From: Planomicrobium soli
GTDB taxonomy: Bacteria; Bacillota; Bacilli; Bacillales_A; Planococcaceae
Direction: 5' to 3'
DNA length: 64,000 bases
Assembly: GCF_003014655.1 (NCBI RefSeq)
Contig: NZ_PYAT01000003.1
Location: 62,001 to 126,000 of the forward strand
Below are positions 33,115-42,373 of this stretch, piece after piece. Both the position numbers and the translations under genes were made by a program. The notes below the pieces were generated by a model that saw nothing but the letters and a program-made list of their open reading frames with translations, was not told the origin of the DNA and searched no databases. Numbering within the stretch: position 1 is the first letter of the stretch; each line of letters starts with the position of its first letter.

Positions 33115-34170
33115 TTATACCCATTTCTTTTCTTTATGGACAGTTATTTGTCTAATGAATCTTTTTACCGAAAAGTAAAGGTAAAGCATATCGACCCATT
33201 TTCTTTTGATGAAAGTGCCGATCAACTTTTTATCCATATTGCCAGAATGGAAAAAATCCAAGCTGCCTGTAACACGTTCGTCTTGCATTATTTTTTTGAG
33301 TTGGGATCTAATATGCTGAGGAGTTAACCCGCTTTTAGGATTGAATAAATTCCAGAAACAGGTCACGATTCTAGAGGTGTAAAACTGTTCGAAAAGTTCC
33401 TTGTTTTTTCCGGTATAGGCCTGGTTTCGGCGTAAAAACTCCCTTGTCGTCCCTTGCATCATTTGCATGTTCTCGAACAAATCGGAACGGAATTGGCTTG
33501 TGATCGAAGAGCTGTTGGAGTCAATGTAATAATAAGGCGTGTCTTGGCTGATGCAAATCTTCCTGCATTTCTCTATATATTGCAGATTAAAAAGCAAGTC
33601 TTCTCCCCAATTGACTTTCGTATCAAAAGATAACGCCGCTTCTTTCAGAATTTGAGTCCGGTAAAGTTTGTTCCAGTTAAAGTGGATATAATAATCTTGA
33701 TACAACTCGCTGAAATTCTGCAAAAACTCTTCCAGTTCGTATTCGCCAGCTTGTTCGATGCGGAACACTTTTGAACTGATGATTTGGTTTTCCCTTTTTA
33801 AAATTTTTTTATATCCGCAAATAACAAGATCGTTGTGGTTCTCCATTGATTTTACCAACCGTTCTGTCATGTCGGATTCAATAAAGTCATCGGAATCCGC
33901 AAATTGCAGGTATTCTCCAGTCGCCATTCCAATTCCTAAATTTCTGGCAGCAGAAGGACCGGCATTAGCTTGATGCACCACTCTTATTCTGCTATCTTCC
34001 TGAGCGAACTTCTTGCAAATCTCACCGCTTTGATCGGTAGAGCCATCATTAACAAGGATCAACTCAAGGTCTTGGTAAGATTGGTTCAAGATGCTGTTTA
34101 CACATTTTGAAATATATTTTTCAGCATTGTAAACAGGTACGACGATACTAACAAGTTGTTTTGAATACAT
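33115..34170 (-). CDS. glycosyltransferase family 2
   Basis: 351-residue GT-A fold enzyme. N-terminal SIVVPVYNAEKYI, NDGSTDQS near 41-48, GPSAARNLGI and the metal-binding DSDD near 91-94 are all present, with the catalytic-region NWGEDLLFN further on. No membrane helix is seen, so it is probably peripheral. It transfers a sugar to a surface glycan (teichoic acid, exopolysaccharide or a glycoprotein); the exact acceptor is unknown. Start ATG 34170 follows GGAGGGGCTCTT. Stands alone, upstream of a very large secreted protein gene. Confidence 0.9.
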   Translation of the reverse strand: MYSKQLVSIVVPVYNAEKYISKCVNSILNQSYQDLELILVNDGSTDQSGEICKKFAQEDSRIRVVHQANAGPSAARNLGIGMATGEYLQFADSDDFIESDMTERLVKSMENHNDLVICGYKKILKRENQIISSKVFRIEQAGEYELEEFLQNFSELYQDYYIHFNWNKLYRTQILKEAALSFDTKVNWGEDLLFNLQYIEKCRKICISQDTPYYYIDSNSSSITSQFRSDLFENMQMMQGTTREFLRRNQAYTGKNKELFEQFYTSRIVTCFWNLFNPKSGLTPQHIRSQLKKIMQDERVTGSLDFFHSGNMDKKLIGTFIKRKWVDMLYLYFSVKRFIRQITVHKEKKWV

Positions 34171-34426
34171 AAGAGCCCCTCCATTCATATTATCTATTAC
34201 AGCCGAAAAGAACGGACCCGCTAATAATTCTCGGATTATTCTAAAATTATAACATATAGATATTAAGCTAAAGTAAATTTCGTGTAGATTTTATATGATT
34301 AGCAGTTGCTGCAATGAACCTATCGTAAAGAAACTTTACTTGTGTTATACTTGGTAAATCAAATAAAACCTTGGAACCTTCGAGACTTTCTTTAGTCACT
34401 TTCCATTGCGAAAGGAGAAGTCCAGC

Positions 34427-34660
34427 ATGAGTAGCGAAAGCATTAAAGCCCTTTTGGAGACCATTTGCCAATACAACACCGCGCGCATTACCCAAACTTT
34501 CTCAAAAGATGATATGGATGTGATCCATGTAAGGTGTTTACCTGGTACAAGCACCCTCGAATTGACTTTTATTGAAAACGAACAGATCGAACATTATGAT
34601 TCGATTAATGAAGCCACTAAGGTCATTGAAAAAGCCATTAATTCTCACGTGAACGTTTAA
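34427..34660 (+). CDS. small hypothetical protein, 77 aa
   Basis: ATG 34427 follows AAAGGAGAAG. Soluble, alpha/beta; the C-terminal half (STLELTFIENEQIEHYDSINEAT) vaguely resembles DUF1797/YkuJ proteins, but I would not assign it. Has its own terminator. Confidence 0.7.
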   Translation: MSSESIKALLETICQYNTARITQTFSKDDMDVIHVRCLPGTSTLELTFIENEQIEHYDSINEATKVIEKAINSHVNV

Positions 34661-34682
34661 CTCCTGAATTTTAGGGGTTTTT
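34659..34682 (+). terminator. weak intrinsic terminator
   Basis: AACTCCT / AGGGGTT stem then TTTTTC, at the stop codon of 34427-34660. Confidence 0.7.
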
Positions 34683-34756
34683 CTTTTTGATATTCCAATT
34701 AGCGGGTTAAAAGATTTTTTCGACTAAACTTATTTTGGGTTCGAACTATATAGATG

Positions 34757-34807
34757 AAAAAAGGAAGAAGCGATGTTTCCAATATGGACATCGCTTCTTC
34801 CTTTTTT
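34757..34807. terminator. strong bidirectional terminator
   Basis: 20-bp perfect inverted repeat (arms 34757-34776 and 34788-34807) with an 11-nt loop, between two convergent genes; A and T runs form the stem ends. Confidence 0.88.
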
Positions 34808-34908
34808 AAATTTTTTTAACTTTTTTAGCTTTGCTTCACCCTAATTATTTTAAAAATAGTCATTTGATATCCCTTTACGAGAAAACGAGTGACATTTAAC
34901 GGCGCAAG

Positions 34909-36165
34909 CTACCTGACCGTGACTGAAGCCGCTTTGCTGCTATTGCCCGCGGCGTCTTTCGCTGTAACAGTTAAAACCGTACGCTTGGCTTGCGGTTTGA
35001 TCTTTACAGTAAATGTTCCTGTGGATGAAGCTTTTGCGGTGCCAATTACGGTTTTCCCTTTTTTCACCGATACTGTTGCATACGGTTCAGTCTTCCCACT
35101 AAGACTTTTAGAGTAGGAATATACTTTATTGACTGTAGGTACTGAAGGTGGTGTTTTATCGAATACTTTATTTGTTGATGCAAAACTTGTGTTCCCGGCT
35201 GCATCTCTTGCCGTTACAGTAATATATGTTCCTGCTTTTTGCTTTTGAATAGGAACGGCAAAAGTTCCATCCGCAGTTGCTTTAGCAGTTCCAAGGACGG
35301 TAGACCCCCTTTTGGCAGTCACAATCGCATTTTTTTCCGTTCTTCCTTTTACGGAAGTGGAATTATCACCTATGATGGATACAGAAGGCATGTTTGGCGG
35401 TGTTTTATCCAGTACAGTTTTGGTCGCAGGCGCACTGACGTTTCCAGCGGCGTCTTTTGCCGTGACGTTAATAACCGTACCTGCCTTTTGGATAGGAATT
35501 GCCACCGAATAACCGCCACCAGTATCCGCAGTAGTTGATTTAAGCACAACACTTCCGATTTTTATTGTAACAGTCGAATTTTTCTCCGCCTTTCCGCTAA
35601 TAGAGGTAGAATTGTCTGTAATCGAGTTCACTACAGGAACTGGCGGAGGTGTTTTGTCAATGACCGTAACGGTTGTCGGCGCGCTGACATTTCCTTCCGC
35701 ATCTTTGGCCACTACTTGCAATTTGGTTCCGGCAGGTTGCTTCGCTATGTTCACCGCGAAAGTTCCATCAGAATTGGTTTTGTCCATGCTTCCAATTACC
35801 ACTGTTTCTTTAGAAACGATAACAGTGGATCCTATTTCGGCCGTTCCGTTGACTTGAGTTGAGTTATCAGCTACCGTATTGACTTTCGGTGCCAGTGGAG
35901 GCGTTCCATCCTTTACCGTTATTGACATCTCTTTTAAAGTTACTCCAAATTCATTTTTAAGGTGTAGAGTCAAAACTGTGCCAATCGGTTGCTTAGCAAT
36001 GGGAATAGAGAAAAATCCGGCCCTATCAATAACATCTGATCCGAGCACTTGACTTCCTTTTTGTATCGATATAAAAGCAGTAAGATTGTTTTGATCACCA
36101 CTGCCCGTCACTGTAACAGATTGATCTGTAACTTTTGCCACGTTGACTTGACCTAGCGGCAAATT
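34909..36165 (-). repeat. five tandem Ig-like repeat units
   Basis: Units of about 250 bases inside the large surface protein gene, recognisable by VTDQSVTVTG, DNSTQVNGTAE, DNSTSISGKAE, DNSTSVKGRTE and YSKSLSGKTE. The copies are diverged, so this is an old expansion. Confidence 0.75.
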
Positions 36166-38250
36166 GACTTTAACTTCTCTCGTTTGTGTACTTACGTTAT
36201 TCCCTTCATCAATAGCTTCTAATTTTAAAGTATAAGTTCCTGAAGCTAATTCTCTTATATCCCAGTTTCCAAGAAGGCCGTTCTCGACTGGATCTGTTCC
36301 GCTAGAGATCAAGTTCCAAGAAGAAGGTTCACTTCCGCTGCCGTAGAATAATTTGTATTCTTTCAGCCTATCGTCCTTCGCAGTCCCTTTGACTTCAACA
36401 GTCTTATACAGTAATGCTGACGAATTCGGAGATTGAATATTTACAACTGGTTTTATTTCATCATAAAATGAAACATTATGTGAGTATATCTCGCCAAAAA
36501 AACCACTGTCGCGATGATACATCTGCCATTTCAGTTGAATTTCCCCGATTGGTTGTTTTCCAGAGTAGTTGATTCTGAACATTTTTATATCATCCGGTTC
36601 TATCACTTCTTCAGGCAATAAGGAATCAACGGCTAACAAAGCGTTTTCAGATACAAGTTTAAGCTCGTATCCCTTCTCTAACGTCCAGGCTTCAGAACCC
36701 AGGTTCTTAAATCTCATAGTCATTATCCCATCGCCATTCACCGAGCTTGTAGAAAATGTTGAAGCATGATGTGCATCATACTTTTTCCTGATGACAGCGG
36801 AAATTGGCGTTGTATGCCCTGAATAATTCCCTTCTTTATCGACGGCTTCAACAGAAATGTAAATTTTACTGCCTTTGAAGAAAGTAGGAAATCTAGATGT
36901 TAAAACGATTTCGTTTTCCGTTGTCTCTCCATGACTTAAATCAAAATCCCCTGGAGTGCTGCCCATTCTTACACGATACTTTATTGCATCTTGCAGGCCA
37001 TCCCACTCCACTTTCACTCGTTCCGGAGACGCTTCTGCAACAACAACATTCGATACTTTCTCAAGTGCTATACGGTTAGGAACCGAAACACGAAACTCAT
37101 CTGAAGGTGCCGATTCTCCAAACTCATTATAAGCCGTCAATTTAAAATAATAAGAACGGGAATTTTTTTCTGTATTTCCGGCATTTTCGTATAGCAGTCC
37201 AGGATTACTGGAAAGATTTGTTCCTGTTCCGTCTAATTTCAATTGATAAGCACCATTTTCTATTTCTTCTGCAGTTGGCCATATATTTTTGTTGAATGAT
37301 GTCCATTTACTTGTCATTCCAATATCAATCGTTTCATACTCTTTTCCATTGAAGATGGAAAGTTTATAGCCTTTGACACCGCTTTGTGTAAACCATGCTA
37401 AATCAATATAGTTTTCGCCTGAATTCAGTTTTAACCCTCTACCATAGCCGCTATTGAAACTCGGCCGAGGCGAATAATCGATCAACAAGCGTGGAGCCCT
37501 ATCCAGCTGATCATATGTTTTATTCGAATAACCTTTGCTTGTATAAAAAGAACGATAGGTAGCCGGGATACCCTCTTTGCCGGTTACCGCTAAACCAAAA
37601 TCAGCTTTTGGGTTCTGATACCACTCTCCCACTATTTTCGTGACGTCCCATTCATATCTGCTGCCGCCTTCTTTAATATACATAGTTTCCAACGTATAGG
37701 GTTCACTAATCTGCGGCCTATTCATCCATGTAACCGAGTCGCCACTCCACTCTGTCAATACTTTATGTATACTATAGTTTCTATTAATATATGCGGGATC
37801 CCAGTAACCTCCGTGAAAAGGATTGTCTATTTCAAACAGATTTAATTCGGCTTTATGTATAAGGCCTCCATTGATATCCGGAAGCCTGTTTCCGAACTTC
37901 AAAAAAGTGATATTTTGTTCTGAATCGCTAGTTCCAACATCCAGCTTTTGTGCTGCCGAAAAATTCTCGGAAGGCGAAGACTCAGAAACAAATGCTTGGT
38001 AAAGCGGATATCCCCCCCTTTCTCCAGCTAAGGTTGGAACTAATTCGCCCGTTGCTGGATCCGGCAAGTAGATTGGCGTTGGAAAGACTTCCAGTCTATT
38101 TGTCAAATCCATATTGCGGGTAGTTTCTGAAAACTCGGTCTTGCTTAATATCGGAAATGAATAAGCTGCAGTTGACTCCATGAAAAAGAACCACTGGCTA
38201 GCTAAAACAAAAGCAGTGATAACTGTTAACTTCCTAAGTATTTTATACAA
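34909..38250 (-). CDS. large secreted protein with DNRLRE, FN3 and Ig-like repeats
   Basis: 1113 residues. A signal peptide (LRKLTVITAFVLASQWFFF...STAAYS) ends near residue 30. A DNRLRE-type beta domain covers about 90-230, followed by an FN3 region (about 240-490, with FNEFGESAPSDEF-like turns), a beta segment, and then five tandem Ig-like repeats of about 82 residues (about 695-1113). The repeats end in VTAKDAAGNxS and start with DKTPPxxP. No LPxTG, SLH or transmembrane anchor follows the last repeat, so it may be released or held by other contacts. The TTG start follows AAGGATGG. Probably a cell-surface or matrix adhesin (inference). Confidence 0.88.
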   Translation of the reverse strand: MYKILRKLTVITAFVLASQWFFFMESTAAYSFPILSKTEFSETTRNMDLTNRLEVFPTPIYLPDPATGELVPTLAGERGGYPLYQAFVSESSPSENFSAAQKLDVGTSDSEQNITFLKFGNRLPDINGGLIHKAELNLFEIDNPFHGGYWDPAYINRNYSIHKVLTEWSGDSVTWMNRPQISEPYTLETMYIKEGGSRYEWDVTKIVGEWYQNPKADFGLAVTGKEGIPATYRSFYTSKGYSNKTYDQLDRAPRLLIDYSPRPSFNSGYGRGLKLNSGENYIDLAWFTQSGVKGYKLSIFNGKEYETIDIGMTSKWTSFNKNIWPTAEEIENGAYQLKLDGTGTNLSSNPGLLYENAGNTEKNSRSYYFKLTAYNEFGESAPSDEFRVSVPNRIALEKVSNVVVAEASPERVKVEWDGLQDAIKYRVRMGSTPGDFDLSHGETTENEIVLTSRFPTFFKGSKIYISVEAVDKEGNYSGHTTPISAVIRKKYDAHHASTFSTSSVNGDGIMTMRFKNLGSEAWTLEKGYELKLVSENALLAVDSLLPEEVIEPDDIKMFRINYSGKQPIGEIQLKWQMYHRDSGFFGEIYSHNVSFYDEIKPVVNIQSPNSSALLYKTVEVKGTAKDDRLKEYKLFYGSGSEPSSWNLISSGTDPVENGLLGNWDIRELASGTYTLKLEAIDEGNNVSTQTREVKVNLPLGQVNVAKVTDQSVTVTGSGDQNNLTAFISIQKGSQVLGSDVIDRAGFFSIPIAKQPIGTVLTLHLKNEFGVTLKEMSITVKDGTPPLAPKVNTVADNSTQVNGTAEIGSTVIVSKETVVIGSMDKTNSDGTFAVNIAKQPAGTKLQVVAKDAEGNVSAPTTVTVIDKTPPPVPVVNSITDNSTSISGKAEKNSTVTIKIGSVVLKSTTADTGGGYSVAIPIQKAGTVINVTAKDAAGNVSAPATKTVLDKTPPNMPSVSIIGDNSTSVKGRTEKNAIVTAKRGSTVLGTAKATADGTFAVPIQKQKAGTYITVTARDAAGNTSFASTNKVFDKTPPSVPTVNKVYSYSKSLSGKTEPYATVSVKKGKTVIGTAKASSTGTFTVKIKPQAKRTVLTVTAKDAAGNSSKAASVTVR

Positions 38251-38490
38251 GTAAATTCCATCCTTATAGTCATATTTTCTTATTATATATTATTTATAAC
38301 CTTTTTAATGGAAATTAGCCACCTATTTTTGAACCTCAATAGTTTAGTTTAATCCCCTTTTCTACTTCTCATTCCTCTTCATTAACAGCCCTAAAATAGC
38401 CTGTTATTAATAGATATCTTTTTCTTGTCCGTTTAAGATAGAGATACTTGCTGTTCTTTTAGAAGTAAATTAAAGAAAAGAGGGAATTCA

Positions 38491-39111
38491 GTGAAACATA
38501 TCTTATTTGATTTCGACGGAACGTTGGCGGATTCTGCCCATCTACATATGCAAGCCTGGAACGCACTTGCAGACCGCTATAAATTTAAACCCGTTACGAT
38601 AGAAGACCTTCACTCGACACGGAATTTAACAATCCAGCAACGAGCGAAACTTTATAATTTTCCAATGCATAAATTACCGGTCATCTTGCCAAAGATTTAT
38701 CAACACTTCAAGGAAAACATCGGAGAGGTGAAACTGTTTGAAGGGATCAAAGAAATGCTGGATGCATTATCAAGCCAAGGCTATATAGTCGGGATTGTTT
38801 CATCCAATGCAAAGGAAAACATTGAAATTTTATTAAAGCAGGAACAAATCGATTCAGTTTCACAAGTCCTTTCTTCGAGCAAAATTTTTGGCAAGGATGC
38901 GGTTATTAAAAAGTTCATGAAGCAGCATAATTTAGTTCCGAACCAGATTTTGTACGTTGGCGATGAAGTGCGGGATATTATTGCCTGCAACAAAGTCGCA
39001 GTTCCTTTCATGTGGGTGAGCTGGGGATTGGATGGCTATGAACTGATTGAAAAGGAAAAGCCTAAATATGTGATACATTCGCCAGAAGAGCTTATAGATA
39101 TATTAAGTTAA
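38491..39111 (+). CDS. HAD-superfamily phosphatase (phosphoglycolate phosphatase-like)
   Basis: 206-residue HAD-IA hydrolase. Motif I DFDGTLADS at 7-15 (both Asp), motif II VSSN near 104-107, Lys near 131 in FGKDAVIKK, and motif IV GDEVRDI near 157-163. The helical cap lies between motifs I and II. It removes phosphate from a small substrate, perhaps a phosphoglycolate- or pyrophosphate-type compound. The GTG start follows AAAAGAGGGAATTCA. Convergent with the Bcr-type gene. Confidence 0.9.
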   Translation: MKHILFDFDGTLADSAHLHMQAWNALADRYKFKPVTIEDLHSTRNLTIQQRAKLYNFPMHKLPVILPKIYQHFKENIGEVKLFEGIKEMLDALSSQGYIVGIVSSNAKENIEILLKQEQIDSVSQVLSSSKIFGKDAVIKKFMKQHNLVPNQILYVGDEVRDIIACNKVAVPFMWVSWGLDGYELIEKEKPKYVIHSPEELIDILS

Positions 39112-39170
39112 AAATTTTGAGGAAGGCTGGAACTTACGCTTTCAGAAAGTAAGAGACACTTTCTTCCATG

Positions 39171-39208
39171 AAAAAGAACAACTGGCTAAATGGCCAGTTG
39201 TTCTTTTT
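39171..39208. terminator. bidirectional intrinsic terminator
   Basis: 16-bp perfect stem AAAAAGAACAACTGGC / GCCAGTTGTTCTTTTT. Confidence 0.92.
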
Positions 39209-39220
39209 GTTTTACTTTTC

Positions 39221-40444
39221 TTAACTTCTTGCTTCTGCCTGTTTTGGCTGCACTTTCTTTTCAGAGAGCATATAGAATGTGAGGATTCCAATCAATGAAG
39301 TGATGAATAAGATAGCTCCCATTGGAACAGCTGTCGTTTCATCAATGCCGACTAGCGGCGAGACGAGGGCTCCGATCATCATGGGAAGCATGCCGATTAC
39401 AGCACTCGCGCTTCCTGCGCGGTGTCCTTGTTCTCTTAATGCTAGTGTGAACGAACTTGTCAGTGTCATGCCGATTGTAATCATATAGATGAAAATTGGT
39501 ATGACAATTGTTGCCAACGGCCCTTCCAGTATAGTTGCAATCAATAAGACCGCTGTTGCGATACCTGCTGTCGTGACGGCAATTTGGAGCAGCCGTTTCT
39601 CGGAAATGATGCCGGCGAATCTTCCGATAAGATAGCTTCCCAGTATGATTGCCAAACCATTGATACCGAACAACACACTGAAAACTTGCGGAGAAACACC
39701 GTAAATCCCTTGATAGACAAAGGGTGTCCCTGAAACATAAGCAAAACTTCCTCCATGGACAACTCCTACAATTAACGTATAACCGATATACGAGCGGTCT
39801 TTTAAAAGACTCAACATCGTACGGAGCGATTGGCCGATTGAACTTGGGCTGCGCTTTTCTTGAGGCAATGTCTCAGGAAGTTTTGCACCAACTGTCAGCA
39901 CAATAACTATTCCGAGGAAACCTAAAAAGTAGAAAATGGTCTGCCAGTTGGCAAAAGGAAAAGCCAAAATGGCTCCTCCAGCAAGCGGCGCTGCCATTGG
40001 CGCCACTGAATTGATCACCATTAAAAGAGAAAAGAATTTTGTCAGTTCCCGTCCACTGAACACATCACGAACAACGGCACGTGATAATACGATCCCTGCT
40101 GAAGCGGTAAACCCTTGCAGAAAGCGCGCAACAATCAGCATGGTAATGTTGGTTGAAAGTGCACATAATATAGAAGATAGTGCAAACAACGTTACGGCAA
40201 TGAGGATCGGCTTTCTTCTGCCTTTCGCATCGCTAATCGGCCCTACAAGCAACTGTCCTAGCGCAAGTCCGATCAGGCACGTGGTCAAACTCAATTGCAC
40301 AAGCGATGCAGATGCATCCAAATCTGCAGCGATGCCTGGAAAACTTGGCAAATACATATCGATATTCAGAGGAGCGAGTATCCCAAGAAGACTCAGAAGA
40401 AGCGCAAGCCCAAGGCGCGCTTTCCCTGTTGGATTTTGAATCAT
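39221..40444 (-). CDS. Bcr/CflA-family multidrug MFS exporter
   Basis: 407-residue major facilitator with 12 helices. The Bcr/CflA signatures are clear: LNIDMYLPSFP in helix 1, GPISDAKGRRKPIL (MFS motif A) near 68-81, ARFLQGFTASAG near 105-116 and motif C around VVRDVF and SVAPMAAPLAGG. Such proteins expel drugs such as bicyclomycin, or sulphur amino acids; the substrate is open. ATG 40444 follows AAAGGTG at ten bases; the TTG at 40453 is too close. Confidence 0.9.
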   Translation of the reverse strand: MIQNPTGKARLGLALLLSLLGILAPLNIDMYLPSFPGIAADLDASASLVQLSLTTCLIGLALGQLLVGPISDAKGRRKPILIAVTLFALSSILCALSTNITMLIVARFLQGFTASAGIVLSRAVVRDVFSGRELTKFFSLLMVINSVAPMAAPLAGGAILAFPFANWQTIFYFLGFLGIVIVLTVGAKLPETLPQEKRSPSSIGQSLRTMLSLLKDRSYIGYTLIVGVVHGGSFAYVSGTPFVYQGIYGVSPQVFSVLFGINGLAIILGSYLIGRFAGIISEKRLLQIAVTTAGIATAVLLIATILEGPLATIVIPIFIYMITIGMTLTSSFTLALREQGHRAGSASAVIGMLPMMIGALVSPLVGIDETTAVPMGAILFITSLIGILTFYMLSEKKVQPKQAEARS

Positions 40445-40746
40445 TAATACCAAACACCTTTCTATAAAAACTTATCAGTTGCTCATTTTTTGCTTATGTA
40501 ATTCAACAACCTCAAAAAACAGTATGCAGGAATCCAGAGATTTTCCTTCTTCCTTGGTTTTACTTTTTTCCTTTCTTAGCGTACCACCGTGCGAGCGCGA
40601 TAAACACCACTTTTCCAGATGTAAGCGCTTAAGCAGTAAAAAGTTTTTCAAAACCTTGCCTTTCTATTACTGTGCATTGTCTCCATTGCGTTTTCATTGC
40701 AAAGTTCTTGATAAATCAGCGTTTAAAATATACTAAAAAATAATCA
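40445..40746. other. intergenic stretch without a gene
   Basis: 302 bases upstream of the Bcr-type gene. It holds a CcpA-box-like sequence TGTAAGCGCTTAAG (40620-40633; two mismatches to the cre consensus) and otherwise nothing I can support; the one open frame has no ribosome binding site. Confidence 0.5.
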
Positions 40747-40783
40747 AAAAAAGGAGCTGCCCTTTTATCGGCCGCTCCTTTTA
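40747..40783 (-). terminator. intrinsic terminator of the 40781-41673 operon
   Basis: AAAAGGAGC-GCC / GGC-GCTCCTTTT stem with single bulges; T run on the minus strand. It overlaps the stop codon by 3 bases. Confidence 0.85.
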
Positions 40784-41014
40784 TAACCGGGATTCGAGGT
40801 GTCTTCGTCTTTTGGCTTTGAGCCATCTTAAGTCATATGGAAGCCAGCAAATGAACGGATAGATAATGATGGCCGGGATTTTATACACGTTATCCGGAAA
40901 CAGGAAGTAAATTAAAATCATCCCGACCGTCAAAGAAATATACGTTATGATGAGCAGCTTGCGATTTTCTTTCGCTGTGAACAAACCATCCGCCTCCTCG
41001 GGGTGTTCTGTCAA
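40781..41014 (-). CDS. small two-helix membrane protein
   Basis: 77 residues. Two hydrophobic helices (about 20-38 and 43-60) with a basic C-terminal tail (RWLKAKRRRHLESRL). The TTG start overlaps the stop of the upstream secreted-protein gene by 4 bases (TTGA), so the two are translationally coupled. Its size and topology are what one expects of a bacteriocin immunity protein, but no family is recognised. Confidence 0.68.
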   Translation of the reverse strand: MTEHPEEADGLFTAKENRKLLIITYISLTVGMILIYFLFPDNVYKIPAIIIYPFICWLPYDLRWLKAKRRRHLESRL

Positions 41015-41673
41015 TTCCCGACCAAACTTACCGATTCTTTCATTTCGTTTTTGATCAGCTTCGTGTAATTGCTCTTTTCGAATAATTTCAGCTGCTGTTT
41101 TTCCACCATATACGTAGCGTTCATTAATTTATAGTCGTGCTTTGCCCCAAAATACCCGGTGTCTATGCCGTATATGATAACAAGGGAAGCAATGGCCCCG
41201 ACCACCTTCCCGATATACGGTATATAAGAAAGCAACAACGAAGTAATGGTAATTGCCGCTGCTTTGTCTGGAATTTCAATGGTGTAGTAGCGCCACTTTC
41301 CGTAAATCCATTTTCCTTTTAATCCTGGAGAAAGTGCGTTGCTTGAAACATCAAGCTGCACACTGGCTTGATTCAGTTTCTGAAGTTCCACTTTTTCCTC
41401 TTGGCGGCTCCACTCTTCAGAAGAAAATGAGATAAATTCGTCTTTCGCTTTATCCCGCACGACTTCCACTCTGTCCTCCGTACCTATAATGACTGTCGTT
41501 ACCTTGGCCCCATCGTCCACCTGTCTCGCGGTATACGTTTCCCCCATGATTTCTATGCTTTCGTAAAATACAACGTTCTCCCGACTGCTCTCTGCAAATG
41601 CGTGAGTCGGCGCAATTGATGATGACATCAGAAGAATGAAGACCATTAGAAAGCTGATGCTGGCCTTCAACAT
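41011..41673 (-). CDS. secreted protein with glycine-rich hydrophobic core, bacteriocin-like
   Basis: 220 residues. The signal peptide (to about APTHAFA, residue 27) is cleavable. Then a polar domain up to 115, then WIYGKWRYYTIEIPDKAA and a hydrophobic stretch with small residues (LLLSYIPYIGKVVGAIASLVIIYGI, about 145-170), and a basic tail. The composition is like large pore-forming bacteriocins, in which a hydrophobic Gly/Ala/Ile segment enters membranes. That reading is inference. AAGGAGGATCGAAC precedes the ATG. Operon with a small membrane protein. Confidence 0.72.
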   Translation of the reverse strand: MLKASISFLMVFILLMSSSIAPTHAFAESSRENVVFYESIEIMGETYTARQVDDGAKVTTVIIGTEDRVEVVRDKAKDEFISFSSEEWSRQEEKVELQKLNQASVQLDVSSNALSPGLKGKWIYGKWRYYTIEIPDKAAAITITSLLLSYIPYIGKVVGAIASLVIIYGIDTGYFGAKHDYKLMNATYMVEKQQLKLFEKSNYTKLIKNEMKESVSLVGN

Positions 41674-41828
41674 GTTCGATCCTCCTTATTAGAATTTTCA
41701 GTCATATTTTTACTATATAATATCACATAGTTATTATTGCGTATAGAAGAAAAAGACCTTATTCCTTGCAGAAATGAAGTCTTTTAAAATATATTTTCAC
41801 TAAATTTTTAGCTTTTAAGAAGGGGTTG

Positions 41829-42263
41829 TCAAAATCCTTTTTTCTTGTAAGCAAATGCCGCTCTTCTTCTGACATATTCACATTCATCTAGTAAAAAGTG
41901 GGTAAGGAAAGTTTTTATTTCTTGATTATTTCCATCGATCTCTCCAAGTCCATAAGCTACTTGCCACCTTGCATTATGGTCAGGAAAGAATAAAGAATGT
42001 TCGGCAATGGATAACAATTGGTTTGGAATGTCTATCAATGCCTCTAAAATGATTTCGCATTCGTTGTCTCGAGCTAAAATATAAAGAAATTCATTTAGTA
42101 GGTTTGAGTTCCATTTTTGAACCGGAGTGGCCACGATCAGCATGTTTATATAGTGATATATTCTGTCCCAATGAAAGTACTCAATTTCCCATTCACCAAA
42201 AGATTTATCTCCTTTTTTAGCCCAATTTCTGAATAACTCAATCTCTAAAAGCAAGTTATGCAT
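41829..42263 (-). CDS. HEAT-repeat-like small protein
   Basis: 144 residues from ATG 42263; AAGGGGGC lies 13 bases upstream, a long spacing, and the frame stays open to a TTG at 42311. All helical. The C-terminal part ARWQVAYGLGEIDG...CEYVRRRAAFAYKK has the repeated helix-turn-helix pattern of HEAT-like immunity and scaffold proteins. No function known. Confidence 0.68.
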   Translation of the reverse strand: MHNLLLEIELFRNWAKKGDKSFGEWEIEYFHWDRIYHYINMLIVATPVQKWNSNLLNEFLYILARDNECEIILEALIDIPNQLLSIAEHSLFFPDHNARWQVAYGLGEIDGNNQEIKTFLTHFLLDECEYVRRRAAFAYKKKGF

Positions 42264-42373
42264 TTCTATATTGACGCCCCCTTTTCTTTTGTGGTGTCGA
42301 GTACTGCGCAATCGAAGATCACTCTATAAAAGTCTACGTTAATCATTGGTGAAGCTGCTTGTATTATAATGTT

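Noticed and set aside
32677..33327. 216-residue plus-strand ORF antisense to the diguanylate cyclase and glycosyltransferase genes
   Set aside because: Overlaps two well supported minus-strand genes and crosses a terminator.
40620..40633. CcpA cre box upstream of the Bcr-type gene
   Set aside because: Two mismatches at the conserved end and more than 170 bases from the start codon; kept only as a note.
40479..40736. 85-residue plus-strand ORF
   Set aside because: No ribosome binding site and no protein-like pattern; intergenic chance frame.
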